The notes beneath the pieces are model-generated. The model was given only the letters and a program-made list of their open reading frames with translations, did no database searches and was not told the origin of the DNA. DNA of 41,983 bases from an uncultured Lachnospiraceae bacterium (lineage in GTDB: Bacteria; Bacillota; Clostridia; Lachnospirales; Lachnospiraceae). The DNA is taken from assembly GCA_947588845.1 (NCBI GenBank), contig CANQAR010000024.1, forward strand, positions 1-41,983, given 5' to 3'. This document shows, piece after piece, positions 8,089 to 16,345 of the stretch (its first letter is position 1; each line of letters starts with the position of its first letter). Made by a program: the position numbers and the translations under genes.

Positions 8089-8595
8089 ATGATACAGGTA
8101 TTATCGCTTTTGCTGGTTATTCAGGCAGCGGTACTGTACGATCTGGACAGGGGAAAGATTCCAAATGCACTGATCCTGGCCGGTCTGGGGATGGGTTTTA
8201 TCTTCCAGTCTGTGTCGGGTGGATTTACAGGGGTTGTGCTGTTTCTGGGAGGAATTTTTCTGCCGGTTCTGATATTTGGACCGTTGTATTATTTCCGCAT
8301 GATTGGAGCGGGAGATATTAAGCTGATGAGCGTTGTGGGGGCGTTTATGGGTCCCGCGGCCTGCTTTTCCTGCATGCTGTGGTCGGTTCTGACGGGAGGA
8401 GTTCTGTCCTTTGCGCTGGTCCTGCATCACCGCAGTCTGTTTTCACGGCTGCTCTGTCTTGCGGATTATGTAAGAGAGTACAGACAGACAGGGGTGTGGA
8501 AACCATACCTGGAGCAGGCGGATGAACACGCGAAATTCTGCTTCTCCATCCCTGTTCTGATCAGTGTACTTGGCTGTATAGGGGGGATTTTTTGA
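8089..8595 (+). CDS. A24 prepilin peptidase (TadV/CpaA-like)
   Basis: The 168-residue multi-pass membrane protein has the two aspartate motifs of A24 peptidases: YDLDRGKIPN near residue 18 and GAGDIKLM near residue 68. It would cut the leader of Flp and pseudopilins at the membrane. The start is uncertain. AGGAGG at 8062-8067 is best spaced for ATG 8075, which is out of frame and reads only three codons (ATG AAT CAT TGA). ATG 8089 lies two bases after that stop and fits the usual N-terminus; GTG 8071 and ATG 8005 are in-frame alternatives. It is the first gene of the Tad locus and overlaps the next by 4 bases. Confidence 0.85.
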   Translation: MIQVLSLLLVIQAAVLYDLDRGKIPNALILAGLGMGFIFQSVSGGFTGVVLFLGGIFLPVLIFGPLYYFRMIGAGDIKLMSVVGAFMGPAACFSCMLWSVLTGGVLSFALVLHHRSLFSRLLCLADYVREYRQTGVWKPYLEQADEHAKFCFSIPVLISVLGCIGGIF

Positions 8596-9611
8596 GAAAA
8601 AACAAATTTGCGGTCTGCGATCTGGAAGCGTCGTATGCCTGCAGTCTTATGGATTATCTGAATGAGAAGAAAAATACGCCTTTTGAGGTGCAGGCTTTCA
8701 CAAGCGTGGAGAGTCTGATCGATTTTGCGAAGGATAATCCGCTGGAGATTCTTCTGATTTCCACAAAGGCAATGTGCAGCGAGATCAGAGAGCTGCCGGT
8801 CGGGAGAATCATCATACTTTCGGAAGGAGAGAGTCTGAAGGATCTGGAAGAGTATCCGTTTGTATATAAATATCAGTCTTCAGACAGCCTGATCGCGGAA
8901 GTGATGGAACACTACGCCGTCGGCAGTCCGCAGCTTCAGCTGATGCCTTCGGCTCTGAAAAAGACGCAGGTCTACGGGATCTATTCTCCCATCGGCCGGT
9001 CGGGAAAGACTTCATTTGCGCTGACTCTGGGAGAAATTTTGGCGGAGAAAAAGCAGGTTTTGTATATAAACCTGGAGGAATATTCCGGATTTGATGAACT
9101 GTTCGGGGAGACAGGCAGGACGGATTTGTCCGATCTGATCTACTTTGCAAGACAGAAAGAAGGCAATCTGGTCTACAAGCTGAATGCCGTGATCCAGAAT
9201 TTTCATGAGCTTTCCTACATACCTCCGGCGCTGTCCCCGATGGATGTCCGGGATGTCACGGGAGAAGAGTGGCTGTCGTTTCTGCAGGAGATCATCAATT
9301 ACTGTGAATATGATGTGATTCTGCTGGATCTTGGAGGACATGTGGATGAACTGTTTCAGATCCTGAAATGCTGTGACAAAGTTTACATGCCGGTGTTTGA
9401 TGACATTTTTTCCGAGGCGAAGGTGAGACAGTTTGAGAAGCTGCTTCAGATTCTTGACTGCGGGGAAGTCATGAACAAGACCAGGAAGATTACTCTTCCG
9501 ATGCAGATTCCGTCAAAAAGCGGGAGAGATATGATACAGCAGCTGGTATGGGGTGAGATGGGCAGTTTTGTCCGAATGCTTCTGTGGGAGGAAGAAGGCG
9601 GCGATGGATAA
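8592..9611 (+). CDS. tadZ: TadZ/CpaE-like ParA-family ATPase
   Basis: The 339-residue protein has an N-terminal receiver-like domain (about 5-110) without an evident full set of phosphorylation residues. A MinD/ParA-type domain follows, with a deviant Walker A SPIGRSGKTS near residue 132 and YDVILLDLGG as Walker B. TadZ proteins place the pilus machine at a cell site. It starts with TTG at 8592, overlapping the TadV stop (TTGA) after a GGGGGGA site, so the two are translationally coupled. It overlaps tadA by 8 bases. Confidence 0.85.
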   Translation: MRKNKFAVCDLEASYACSLMDYLNEKKNTPFEVQAFTSVESLIDFAKDNPLEILLISTKAMCSEIRELPVGRIIILSEGESLKDLEEYPFVYKYQSSDSLIAEVMEHYAVGSPQLQLMPSALKKTQVYGIYSPIGRSGKTSFALTLGEILAEKKQVLYINLEEYSGFDELFGETGRTDLSDLIYFARQKEGNLVYKLNAVIQNFHELSYIPPALSPMDVRDVTGEEWLSFLQEIINYCEYDVILLDLGGHVDELFQILKCCDKVYMPVFDDIFSEAKVRQFEKLLQILDCGEVMNKTRKITLPMQIPSKSGRDMIQQLVWGEMGSFVRMLLWEEEGGDG

Positions 9612-10845
9612 AGACAGGCTCGGCGACAAAGAGCGATTTTCTCTGATGCGGGGAAAGCTGATGGGACAGCTGGACAATCTGCGAGAGATTGAGGACGAGG
9701 AAATCTACCGGAAGATCGATGAGATCATTCTGGAGGCGGGACAGGAATCCCATATCCGGCTGTCAAAAAGAAACATGCTGAGAAATGAACTGTTTAATTC
9801 GGTGCGGCGTCTGGATATTCTGCAGGACCTCATCGATGACAACAGTGTCACGGAGATCATGGTGAACGGTCCGGATTCGGTTTTTATCGAGCGGGAAGGG
9901 CGACTGATGCAGTGGGACCGCAGCTTTGCCTCCGGGAGCAAACTGGAGGATATCGTGCAGCAGATCGTTGCCAAATGCAACCGGATTGTGAATGAGTCGA
10001 CGCCGATTGTGGATGCCAGGCTTGAGAATGGGGCGCGTGTCAATATTGTGATGCCCCCGGTGGCGCTGAATGGTCCCGTAATCACGATCCGCCGTTTTCC
10101 GGACAAACCGATCACAATCGATCAGCTGATCCGCTGGGGGGCTGTCTCCGCGGAGGCTGTGGAATTTCTGAAAAAGCTGGTGAAGTCAGGCTATAATATC
10201 TTCATTTCGGGGGGAACCGGATCTGGAAAGACGACGTTTATGAACGCACTTTCCTCATTTATCCCGACGGATGAGCGTATCATCACGATCGAAGACAATG
10301 CGGAGCTGCAGATCCAGGGCGTGAAAAATCTCGTCAGGATGGAGGCCCGCAATGCAAATTCTGAGGGAGGAATGGCGGTCACAATCCGCGATCTGATTAA
10401 GTCGAGTCTCAGGATGAGGCCGGACAGAATTCTGATTGGCGAGGTGCGCGGAAGCGAAGTCATTGACCTGCTGCAGGCGCTCAATACGGGACATGACGGA
10501 TCCATCTCCACTGGGCATGCCAACAGTCCGGAGGATATGCTTCTGAGGCTTGAGACGATGGTGCTGATGGGGATGGAACTGCCTCTTCCGGCGGTGCGCA
10601 GACAGATTGCCTCCGGGATCGATGTTATCGTGCATCTGGGGAGGCTCAGGGACAGAAGCAGGAAGGTGCTTGAGATCATCGAAATTCTTGGATATGACAA
10701 TCTTACACAGGAGATCACAACAAAAGTATTGTATGAATTTGAGGAGGAGGGGACAAATGAATGCGGGACCATCCGGGGAGGATTAAAAAAACGGGCGGAT
10801 CTGCGGGACACGCAGAAGCTCAGAAGAGCGGGATATCAGGAATAA
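9604..10845 (+). CDS. tadA: TadA/CpaF-family secretion ATPase
   Basis: The 413-residue hexameric type II/IV-type ATPase powers Flp pilus assembly from the cytoplasmic face. It shows IMVNGPDSVFIE, Walker A SGGTGSGKTT, Asp box ITIEDNAELQ, the VRMEARN arginine segment, Walker B RILIGEVRG and the His box STGHANS, in CpaF order. The start is ATG 9604, inside the 3' end of tadZ, preceded by GGAGGAAG; a longer frame from 9553 is less likely. The last 85 bases also encode the start of tadB. Confidence 0.95.
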   Translation: MDKDRLGDKERFSLMRGKLMGQLDNLREIEDEEIYRKIDEIILEAGQESHIRLSKRNMLRNELFNSVRRLDILQDLIDDNSVTEIMVNGPDSVFIEREGRLMQWDRSFASGSKLEDIVQQIVAKCNRIVNESTPIVDARLENGARVNIVMPPVALNGPVITIRRFPDKPITIDQLIRWGAVSAEAVEFLKKLVKSGYNIFISGGTGSGKTTFMNALSSFIPTDERIITIEDNAELQIQGVKNLVRMEARNANSEGGMAVTIRDLIKSSLRMRPDRILIGEVRGSEVIDLLQALNTGHDGSISTGHANSPEDMLLRLETMVLMGMELPLPAVRRQIASGIDVIVHLGRLRDRSRKVLEIIEILGYDNLTQEITTKVLYEFEEEGTNECGTIRGGLKKRADLRDTQKLRRAGYQE

Positions 10846-11585
10846 GGCAGGATTACACAAAATACAGATTCTCAGCAAAAGAATGGATGCAGTGCGCGCT
10901 TCTCTACGCAGGTCTGGACGCCGCGGTCAGCTATCTGTTTTTCAATTCATTTATCATTTTTCTTGTTTTGTCTCCAGGATTTCTGCTGTTTCAAAAAGAA
11001 TACCGGGCTGGTTTGAAAAAGAAACGCGCGGATCAGATGCGCAGGGAGTTTCTTGACGGGATACAGATGACGGCTGCCTCGCTTCAGGCAGGATATTCTC
11101 TGGAAAACGCTTTTCGGGAATCATTAAAGGAGCTGAGGAAAATTTATTCGCAGGATTCGTTTATCATGAGAGAGTTTCAGCTGTTGTCAGCGCAGGTGGC
11201 CATGAACCGGAATGTGGAAGATCTGCTGGCGGATATGGGAAGGAGGAGTGGAATTGACGATATCCGGAGTCTTGGCGAAATTGTGGAAACCGCAAAACGG
11301 GCAGGCGGGGATCTGATCATGATCTTCCGAAATACGATATCCTGTATGCGGCAGCGGCAGGAGACACTCGCGGAGATAGAGACATGTCTTGCGGGAAAAG
11401 TCATGGAACAGAATGTGATGAGTATGGTGCCAATCCTGATTCTTGCGTATGTCAGGCTGACTTCGCCTGAATTTCTGGAAAGCATGTATGGAAATACGGT
11501 GGGAATCACAGTTATGGCCTGCTGCTTTGCCGTCTATATCGCGGCCGTTCTGTGGGGGCGCAGTATTATTCAGATTGAGGTGTAA
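10761..11585 (+). CDS. tadB: TadB-like type II secretion F domain membrane protein
   Basis: The 274-residue protein has a membrane pair at about 43-75 and a C-terminal pair at about 215-265. Between them is a GspF-type cytoplasmic domain (FLDGIQMTAASLQAGYSLENAF...). It forms the inner-membrane platform with TadC. A strong GGAGGAGGGG at 10742-10751, within tadA, is well spaced for ATG 10761, supporting an 85-base overlap with tadA. The N-terminal 30 residues are basic and poorly conserved in appearance, so a later start cannot be excluded. Confidence 0.88.
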   Translation: MRDHPGRIKKTGGSAGHAEAQKSGISGIRQDYTKYRFSAKEWMQCALLYAGLDAAVSYLFFNSFIIFLVLSPGFLLFQKEYRAGLKKKRADQMRREFLDGIQMTAASLQAGYSLENAFRESLKELRKIYSQDSFIMREFQLLSAQVAMNRNVEDLLADMGRRSGIDDIRSLGEIVETAKRAGGDLIMIFRNTISCMRQRQETLAEIETCLAGKVMEQNVMSMVPILILAYVRLTSPEFLESMYGNTVGITVMACCFAVYIAAVLWGRSIIQIEV

Positions 11586-11588
11586 AAG

Positions 11589-12947
11589 TTGAAAAAATTA
11601 AGGAATCCTTTTCGAAGAATAGGAGTGTTCCTGGTTGACAGGCTGGAACTTGGAAAACCGGGAAAGGGAAATCAGGAACTTTATCAGGAACTGGTCTCGC
11701 TGTCTATGGGAAAGCAGTCTGCCGTCAGGGAATACTATATCAAAAAGATAGAATTTGCGGTAACAGCTGTGGCGGTCGGCGTTTTTGCGGCAGGCATATG
11801 CTTTTTTACAGAAGCGGGCGCTGAGCGCAGGCTCAGGGATCAGATGCTGGAACGGCCTGATTATGGGGAGGGAGACAGAAATGAGGAGCTGGATGTGAGA
11901 ATGGAAGGAGAAGAGGAAGTACATTCTCTGGAGATCACCGTGCAGGAAAGAAAGTACACGGACAAAAAGAAAGACGAGCTGTTTGCGCAGGCGGTGAAAG
12001 AGCTGGAAGAAATCCTCCCCGGCGAGAACAAATCTCTGGATGAGGTCAGGCAGCCTCTTGTGCTCCCGAAAACGCTTCAGGGAGGCGCGGTCGCGGCGGA
12101 CTGGGTCACGGTTCCCTATGGCATCGTGGATGACGATGGAAGTATTGTCGGAAACGTGCAGGAGAACGGGACTCTGGTGGAACTGCAGGCAGTTCTGACC
12201 TGCGGGGAGAAAGAATATGAGTACATGGTTTATGCCAAAGTGTTTCCTCCGGAGATTCCGGCGGAAGAGAGACTGCTGCAGTCGATCCAAAAGGAAGCAA
12301 AAGCGGCGGATGAGCGGGACAAATATAAAGAGACTGTCCGCTTGCCGGATGAGATAGACGGAACGGAAATTATCTGGGAAAGACCGTCGGAGAATCTGGC
12401 GCAGACAATTCTGGCTCTTGTGATTCTTGCCGCAGCCTGCATTATCGTGGGCAGTGACCGGATGGTGCATCAGAAAGCGGAAGAACGAAGAAATCAGCTG
12501 ATGATAGCTTATCCGGATCTGATGTGGAAAATGGCGATGCTCATTGGCGCCGGACTGACAATCCGGGCGGCTTTCACCAGGGTTGCGTTTCAGAATCAGA
12601 AGGAACAGGGAGCAAAGACAGGGTATGCCTATAAAGAGATGGCAGGAGCCTGTTACGAAATGGAAAGCGGCATACCGGAGGCGGAGGCGTATGAGCGGTT
12701 CGGCCGCAGATGCCAGCTTCCCGAATATATACGGCTCGGTTCTTATCTGTCCCAGAATCTGAAAAAAGGTTCGCGCGGGCTTGCGGAATTTCTGGAAAAG
12801 GAGGCGGCTTCTTCTCTGGAAGAACGGAAAAACAATGCCAGAAAAATGGGAGAGAAGGCAGGGACCAAACTCTTGTTTCCGATGATGCTGATGCTCGGTA
12901 TTGTACTTGTGGTCCTGATAGTTCCTGCATTTTTGTCAATATACTAA
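11589..12947 (+). CDS. tadC: TadC-like platform protein with a large Ig-like insert
   Basis: The 452-residue protein is much longer than typical TadC (about 300). A first membrane segment (about 58-75) is followed by about 200 extracytoplasmic residues, then a membrane segment (about 277-293), a GspF-like domain (AYPDLMWKMAMLIGAGLTIRAAF) and a last membrane segment. The insert contains a pattern like atrophied bacterial Ig domains (LPKTLQGG.V.ADWVT ... G.I.GNVQENGTLVELQAVLTCG). It could contact the wall or pilin outside the cell. It starts with TTG 11589, three bases after tadB, behind GAGGTG. A hairpin with a T tract follows. Confidence 0.82.
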   Translation: MKKLRNPFRRIGVFLVDRLELGKPGKGNQELYQELVSLSMGKQSAVREYYIKKIEFAVTAVAVGVFAAGICFFTEAGAERRLRDQMLERPDYGEGDRNEELDVRMEGEEEVHSLEITVQERKYTDKKKDELFAQAVKELEEILPGENKSLDEVRQPLVLPKTLQGGAVAADWVTVPYGIVDDDGSIVGNVQENGTLVELQAVLTCGEKEYEYMVYAKVFPPEIPAEERLLQSIQKEAKAADERDKYKETVRLPDEIDGTEIIWERPSENLAQTILALVILAAACIIVGSDRMVHQKAEERRNQLMIAYPDLMWKMAMLIGAGLTIRAAFTRVAFQNQKEQGAKTGYAYKEMAGACYEMESGIPEAEAYERFGRRCQLPEYIRLGSYLSQNLKKGSRGLAEFLEKEAASSLEERKNNARKMGEKAGTKLLFPMMLMLGIVLVVLIVPAFLSIY

Positions 12948-12985
12948 GAAAGCCCTGTCTCTATGCAAAGCACGAAGCAATTCGT

Positions 12986-13016
12986 GGGTTTTCTTTCAAA
13001 GAAAAACCCTGTTTTT
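12986..13016 (+). terminator. terminator-like hairpin between tadC and flp
   Basis: Arms GGGTTTTCTTT and AAAGAAAAACCC (one bulged A) are followed by TGTTTTTATG. A small hairpin, CACGAA-GCAA-TTCGTG (12971-12986), lies directly before it. The sequence CCCTGTCTCTATGCAAAG (from 12953) recurs as CCCTGTTTTTATGCGAAG (from 13007), a short direct repeat around the hairpin. It may partly end transcription before the pilin gene or stabilise the pilin mRNA 5' end. Confidence 0.55.
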
Positions 13017-13059
13017 ATGCGAAGGCAGGAGGCAAATTTGTGAAGAAAGGAGGGAATTC

Positions 13060-13227
13060 ATGAATCATCTCAAAGCATTTCTTTATGAGGATGATGGTGT
13101 TGGAGTGGTTGAGATCATTTTGATCCTCGTTGTCCTTATCAGTTTGGTACTGATTTTTAAGAAGCAGCTTACCAGTCTGGTCAATAATATTCTCAGCAAG
13201 ATTGTCAGCCAGAGCAACAGCGTATAA
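13060..13227 (+). CDS. flp: Flp-family pilin
   Basis: The 55-residue protein starts MNHLKAFLYEDDG and continues VGVVEIILILVVLI into one hydrophobic helix, ending QSNSV. It fits an Flp prepilin: a short leader ending in Gly, cleavage before VGVVE, and Glu at mature position +5. It would be the major pilus subunit, matured by the A24 peptidases of this locus. AAAGGAGGG lies 5-8 bp before ATG 13060, the strongest ribosome binding site in the locus, which suits an abundant subunit. It is separated from tadC by 112 bp with a terminator-like hairpin. Confidence 0.88.
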   Translation: MNHLKAFLYEDDGVGVVEIILILVVLISLVLIFKKQLTSLVNNILSKIVSQSNSV

Positions 13228-13286
13228 GGAAACATAAGAAACTGTCGGGCGGACCGCCGCAGCATTAAAAATGATAAGGAGGAAGT

Positions 13287-14813
13287 ATGGGCGGAAAGAG
13301 AGAGAAAGGATCAATCACTGTTTTTCTGAGCCTGATCTGTATATTGTTCCTGGCTCTGATCTGTACCGCCGTGGAGTCAGCCAGAGTACAGGGGGCAAGA
13401 GCACAGACGGCAAATATTACGGGTATGGGAAATTTTTCGGTGCTTGGAGAATTTGAAAAGGAGCTGCTGGATGATTATGAGATATTTTCACTGGATGGTT
13501 CCTACGGGAAAGGATCTTTTTCCGTGGACGAGGTAAACAGTCATCTGAAAACATTTCTGACGTGCAATACCGACCCCAAAGAAGGAATCTTTTCTGCCGC
13601 GTGCTTTGACCCCTGGAAGCTGCAGCTGGACGACAGCAGCGTAAAAAAATACGCGCTGCTGACGGATGACAGCGGAGAACCTTTTTATCAGCAGGCAGTA
13701 GCGTATATGAAGGCAAATCTTGGGGTGGAGGCAGCAGGCATGCTTCTGCATTACAAGGAAGACGCGGACAAGGTTACAAAGCGTCAGGATGAATATGAAA
13801 GAAGAAAACAGGAAAATGAGTCGGCGCTGGCAGACGCGGAAAGGGCGCGGGATGAAAAACTCAAACAGCTGGAATCTGAGGCGGAAGCAGCAGGCGCAGA
13901 GGCTGTCCTGCCGCAGCCGGCGGTCAGCTCCAATCCGCTCAAAGAGATTGCAAAACTGCGCAGAAGGAGCCTTCTGGACATTGTTACAGGAAATAAAGCG
14001 GTATCGGGGAAATCCGTATTCACATGGTCTTTGCCGTCTCACGCATGGAACAGAAAAGGTACGATGAAAATCAGAAGAGAAAACAGCGGGGGTACAGCTG
14101 ATTTGATGTTTCGGGAATATCTGCTGAACTATTTTCCGAATTATACGGATGAAAGCAGGGAAGGGAAGCTTGCGTATCAGCTGGAATACATACTTGGAGG
14201 AAAGGACAGCGATAAGAGCAATCTGAAATATACGGTCAACCGCCTGCTGCTGATCAGGGAAGGCATGAATTATCTCTACTGTTCCGGGGATGTCACGATG
14301 AACAGTCAGGCAGGGTCGCTTGCTTTTGCCATGACAGGATTTCTCGGGATACCGGCTCTGACAGAGGCGACAAAGCATGCGCTTCTTCTGGCATGGGCCT
14401 ACGGGGAAAGTCTGATCGATCTCAGAATTCTTCTGAATAAGGGGAAGGTGCCGTTGTCAAAAACGGCCGCGTCATGGGTGCTGACACTGGAAAATCTGGG
14501 GTATCTCTCCGATATTCTGACAAGAGGAGTAAGCGGGAGCGGAAGCGGACTTGAATACAGAGATTATCTCAGGATTCTTTTGAATCTGGGAGGAACAGGA
14601 AAACAGAAAATGCGGGCTCTGGACATGATACAGGCAAATCTCAGAGAAAAAGGGGTTACATCGAAATTCAAGGCGGAAAATTGTATTGTCGGGATTGAGA
14701 CAGAGACAAAGTGGACGATAAAACCTGTATTTTTCAGTCTGGCTCAGGCTGTCATGAGGATTCGCGGGGAGAATGTCAGAGTGACGCAGACAGGAAGCAT
14801 GGTGTATGAATAA
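13287..14813 (+). CDS. DUF5702-type pilus-associated pseudopilin
   Basis: The 508-residue protein has an N-terminal KGSITVFLSLICILFLALIC hydrophobic segment preceded by Gly, like a prepilin-type leader, and a long extracytoplasmic region. A charged coiled-coil-like stretch occupies about 155-205 (rich in E, K, R, A). The overall form matches the DUF5702 proteins found in Firmicute Tad loci; family assignment is from memory of these loci. AAGGAGG precedes ATG 13287. It probably forms part of the pilus tip or base, but its precise role is unknown. Confidence 0.75.
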   Translation: MGGKREKGSITVFLSLICILFLALICTAVESARVQGARAQTANITGMGNFSVLGEFEKELLDDYEIFSLDGSYGKGSFSVDEVNSHLKTFLTCNTDPKEGIFSAACFDPWKLQLDDSSVKKYALLTDDSGEPFYQQAVAYMKANLGVEAAGMLLHYKEDADKVTKRQDEYERRKQENESALADAERARDEKLKQLESEAEAAGAEAVLPQPAVSSNPLKEIAKLRRRSLLDIVTGNKAVSGKSVFTWSLPSHAWNRKGTMKIRRENSGGTADLMFREYLLNYFPNYTDESREGKLAYQLEYILGGKDSDKSNLKYTVNRLLLIREGMNYLYCSGDVTMNSQAGSLAFAMTGFLGIPALTEATKHALLLAWAYGESLIDLRILLNKGKVPLSKTAASWVLTLENLGYLSDILTRGVSGSGSGLEYRDYLRILLNLGGTGKQKMRALDMIQANLREKGVTSKFKAENCIVGIETETKWTIKPVFFSLAQAVMRIRGENVRVTQTGSMVYE

Positions 14814-14875
14814 AAATATTTTTGATCTGAATATCAAGAACGAATGAGAAGAAAAAAGAAGCGGGGTGAAAACGG

Positions 14876-15829
14876 ATGTTTCTGATGCGCAGAAATAAAA
14901 AATGGAGTTTTGCACTGGCTCCGAAAAAAAACAATACTCACATATCTATATATCCCGGAAAATCTGAAAAGTGTCTTGTAAGAAAGGATTTGCTCTCTCC
15001 CTTACTTTGTATCTGGAAAAAGCTGTGCAGATCAGGAACATCCTTTTTTGCTCCGCTTCGGGGAGCGCTTACCGTGGAGGCGGCGATGGTGCTTCCGCTG
15101 TTTCTCTTCTGCATGATCACGGCCATGCAGTACTGCAAAGCCATGGATACGGCGGTCAGACTGGCGGGAAGTCTGACTGATACGGGAAAGCTGATGGCGG
15201 CGGCAGCTTATCTGTATGAATATCCTGAGGATGCGGAACAGTCGCCCGGAATAGCGGTCACTGCCCTTTCTTCTGCCTGGGCTCACAGTCATGTCATGAG
15301 TCTGGCGGGAAATACCTCGGATATCAAAAACGCGAATCTGGCATTGTCTTCCTTTCTGTCAGATGGACAGATGATAGATCTGGTGATGACCTATCAGATC
15401 AGATCGCCGTTTCAGATTGTCAGGCTGCCCGGATATTTTTTCCTGCAGAGAGCCAATGTACGCGCATGGACAGGAAGACTTGCCGGTCAGGGCGGAGCGG
15501 ACGGCGAGGGGAAACGTTCAGGCGGAGAAATTGTATATGTCACGGAGACAGGCAGTGTTTATCATGAAAATCCGGAATGTACACATCTGAAATTATCGAT
15601 CCGGGAGGTGGACCGGGATATGCTTGAGAGACTCCGGAATAACGGAGGAGGAAAGTATCATGCATGTGAAAGATGCGGAGGAGGTACCGGAAGCAGTGTC
15701 TATATCACAAATGAGGGCAACAGGTATCATTCTTCTCTGACCTGCAGCGGATTGAAGAGGACGGTCCGGGAAATGACCAGGGAAGAAGCGGGCCATCTGA
15801 GAGCGTGTTCAAAGTGCGGAGGTACATAA
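14876..15829 (+). CDS. TadE-like pseudopilin with two C-terminal Cys-rich modules
   Basis: The 317-residue protein has a TadE-type segment RGALTVEAAMVLPLFLF (about 62-80), giving cleavage before ALTVE with the expected Glu. After an extracytoplasmic middle come two similar modules (about 215-317). Each reads VY(V/I)T..G..YH....C..LK..VRE, then a pair of Cys as HACERC and RACSKC. The C/H spacing suggests a metal site or disulfides; this is inference. GGGGTG precedes ATG 14876. The stop touches the next start (TAAATG). Confidence 0.8.
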   Translation: MFLMRRNKKWSFALAPKKNNTHISIYPGKSEKCLVRKDLLSPLLCIWKKLCRSGTSFFAPLRGALTVEAAMVLPLFLFCMITAMQYCKAMDTAVRLAGSLTDTGKLMAAAAYLYEYPEDAEQSPGIAVTALSSAWAHSHVMSLAGNTSDIKNANLALSSFLSDGQMIDLVMTYQIRSPFQIVRLPGYFFLQRANVRAWTGRLAGQGGADGEGKRSGGEIVYVTETGSVYHENPECTHLKLSIREVDRDMLERLRNNGGGKYHACERCGGGTGSSVYITNEGNRYHSSLTCSGLKRTVREMTREEAGHLRACSKCGGT

Positions 15830-16258
15830 ATGTATCAAAAAATTATTACAGGAATTTTTCTTCTTCTGTGTACCTGTACAGATCTGAAAAGTCATTGCAT
15901 TTACCGCAGGGCGGCCGCGGCTGCGGCAGTCCTTGCGGCAGCAGGTCATCTGGTTTTGAAGGATACGGGAATCATGAATTGTCTGCTGTCTTTGCTGCCC
16001 GGAGCCGGCTGCTTAATGATCTCCCTGGCGACGCGGGAACAGCTGGGATATGGGGACAGCCTGGTAATTGCAATATGCGGTTTTTCGCTGGGGATGGAAC
16101 AGGTGATGGGACTGCTGATGACAGGATTTTTTCTGGCAGCTTTGTGGGCTGTGGGGTTGTGTGTTTTCCGCAGAGCGGACCGCGGGAAAGAAATTCCGCT
16201 AATGCCGTTTCTGTCGGCTGCATTTCTGATACAGATTTGCGTAAATTTCGGTGAATGA
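15830..16258 (+). CDS. second A24 prepilin peptidase-like protein
   Basis: The 142-residue hydrophobic protein has CTDLKSHCI (first Asp) and GYGDSLVI (second Asp in a GxGD motif). These are the two catalytic aspartates of A24 peptidases. It is shorter than the peptidase at 8089 and is the second one in the locus. The start ATG 15830 directly abuts the stop of the TadE-like gene, indicating translational coupling. It may be specialised for the pseudopilins on either side. Confidence 0.78.
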   Translation: MYQKIITGIFLLLCTCTDLKSHCIYRRAAAAAAVLAAAGHLVLKDTGIMNCLLSLLPGAGCLMISLATREQLGYGDSLVIAICGFSLGMEQVMGLLMTGFFLAALWAVGLCVFRRADRGKEIPLMPFLSAAFLIQICVNFGE

Positions 16259-16345
16259 ATGTGACGGATAGTTCTGTCAGGACAGAGGCGGAGGAAGAGA
16301 GTGGATCTTGTCTTCATTTTGGAAGAAAGGAAGGGGGATGACATT

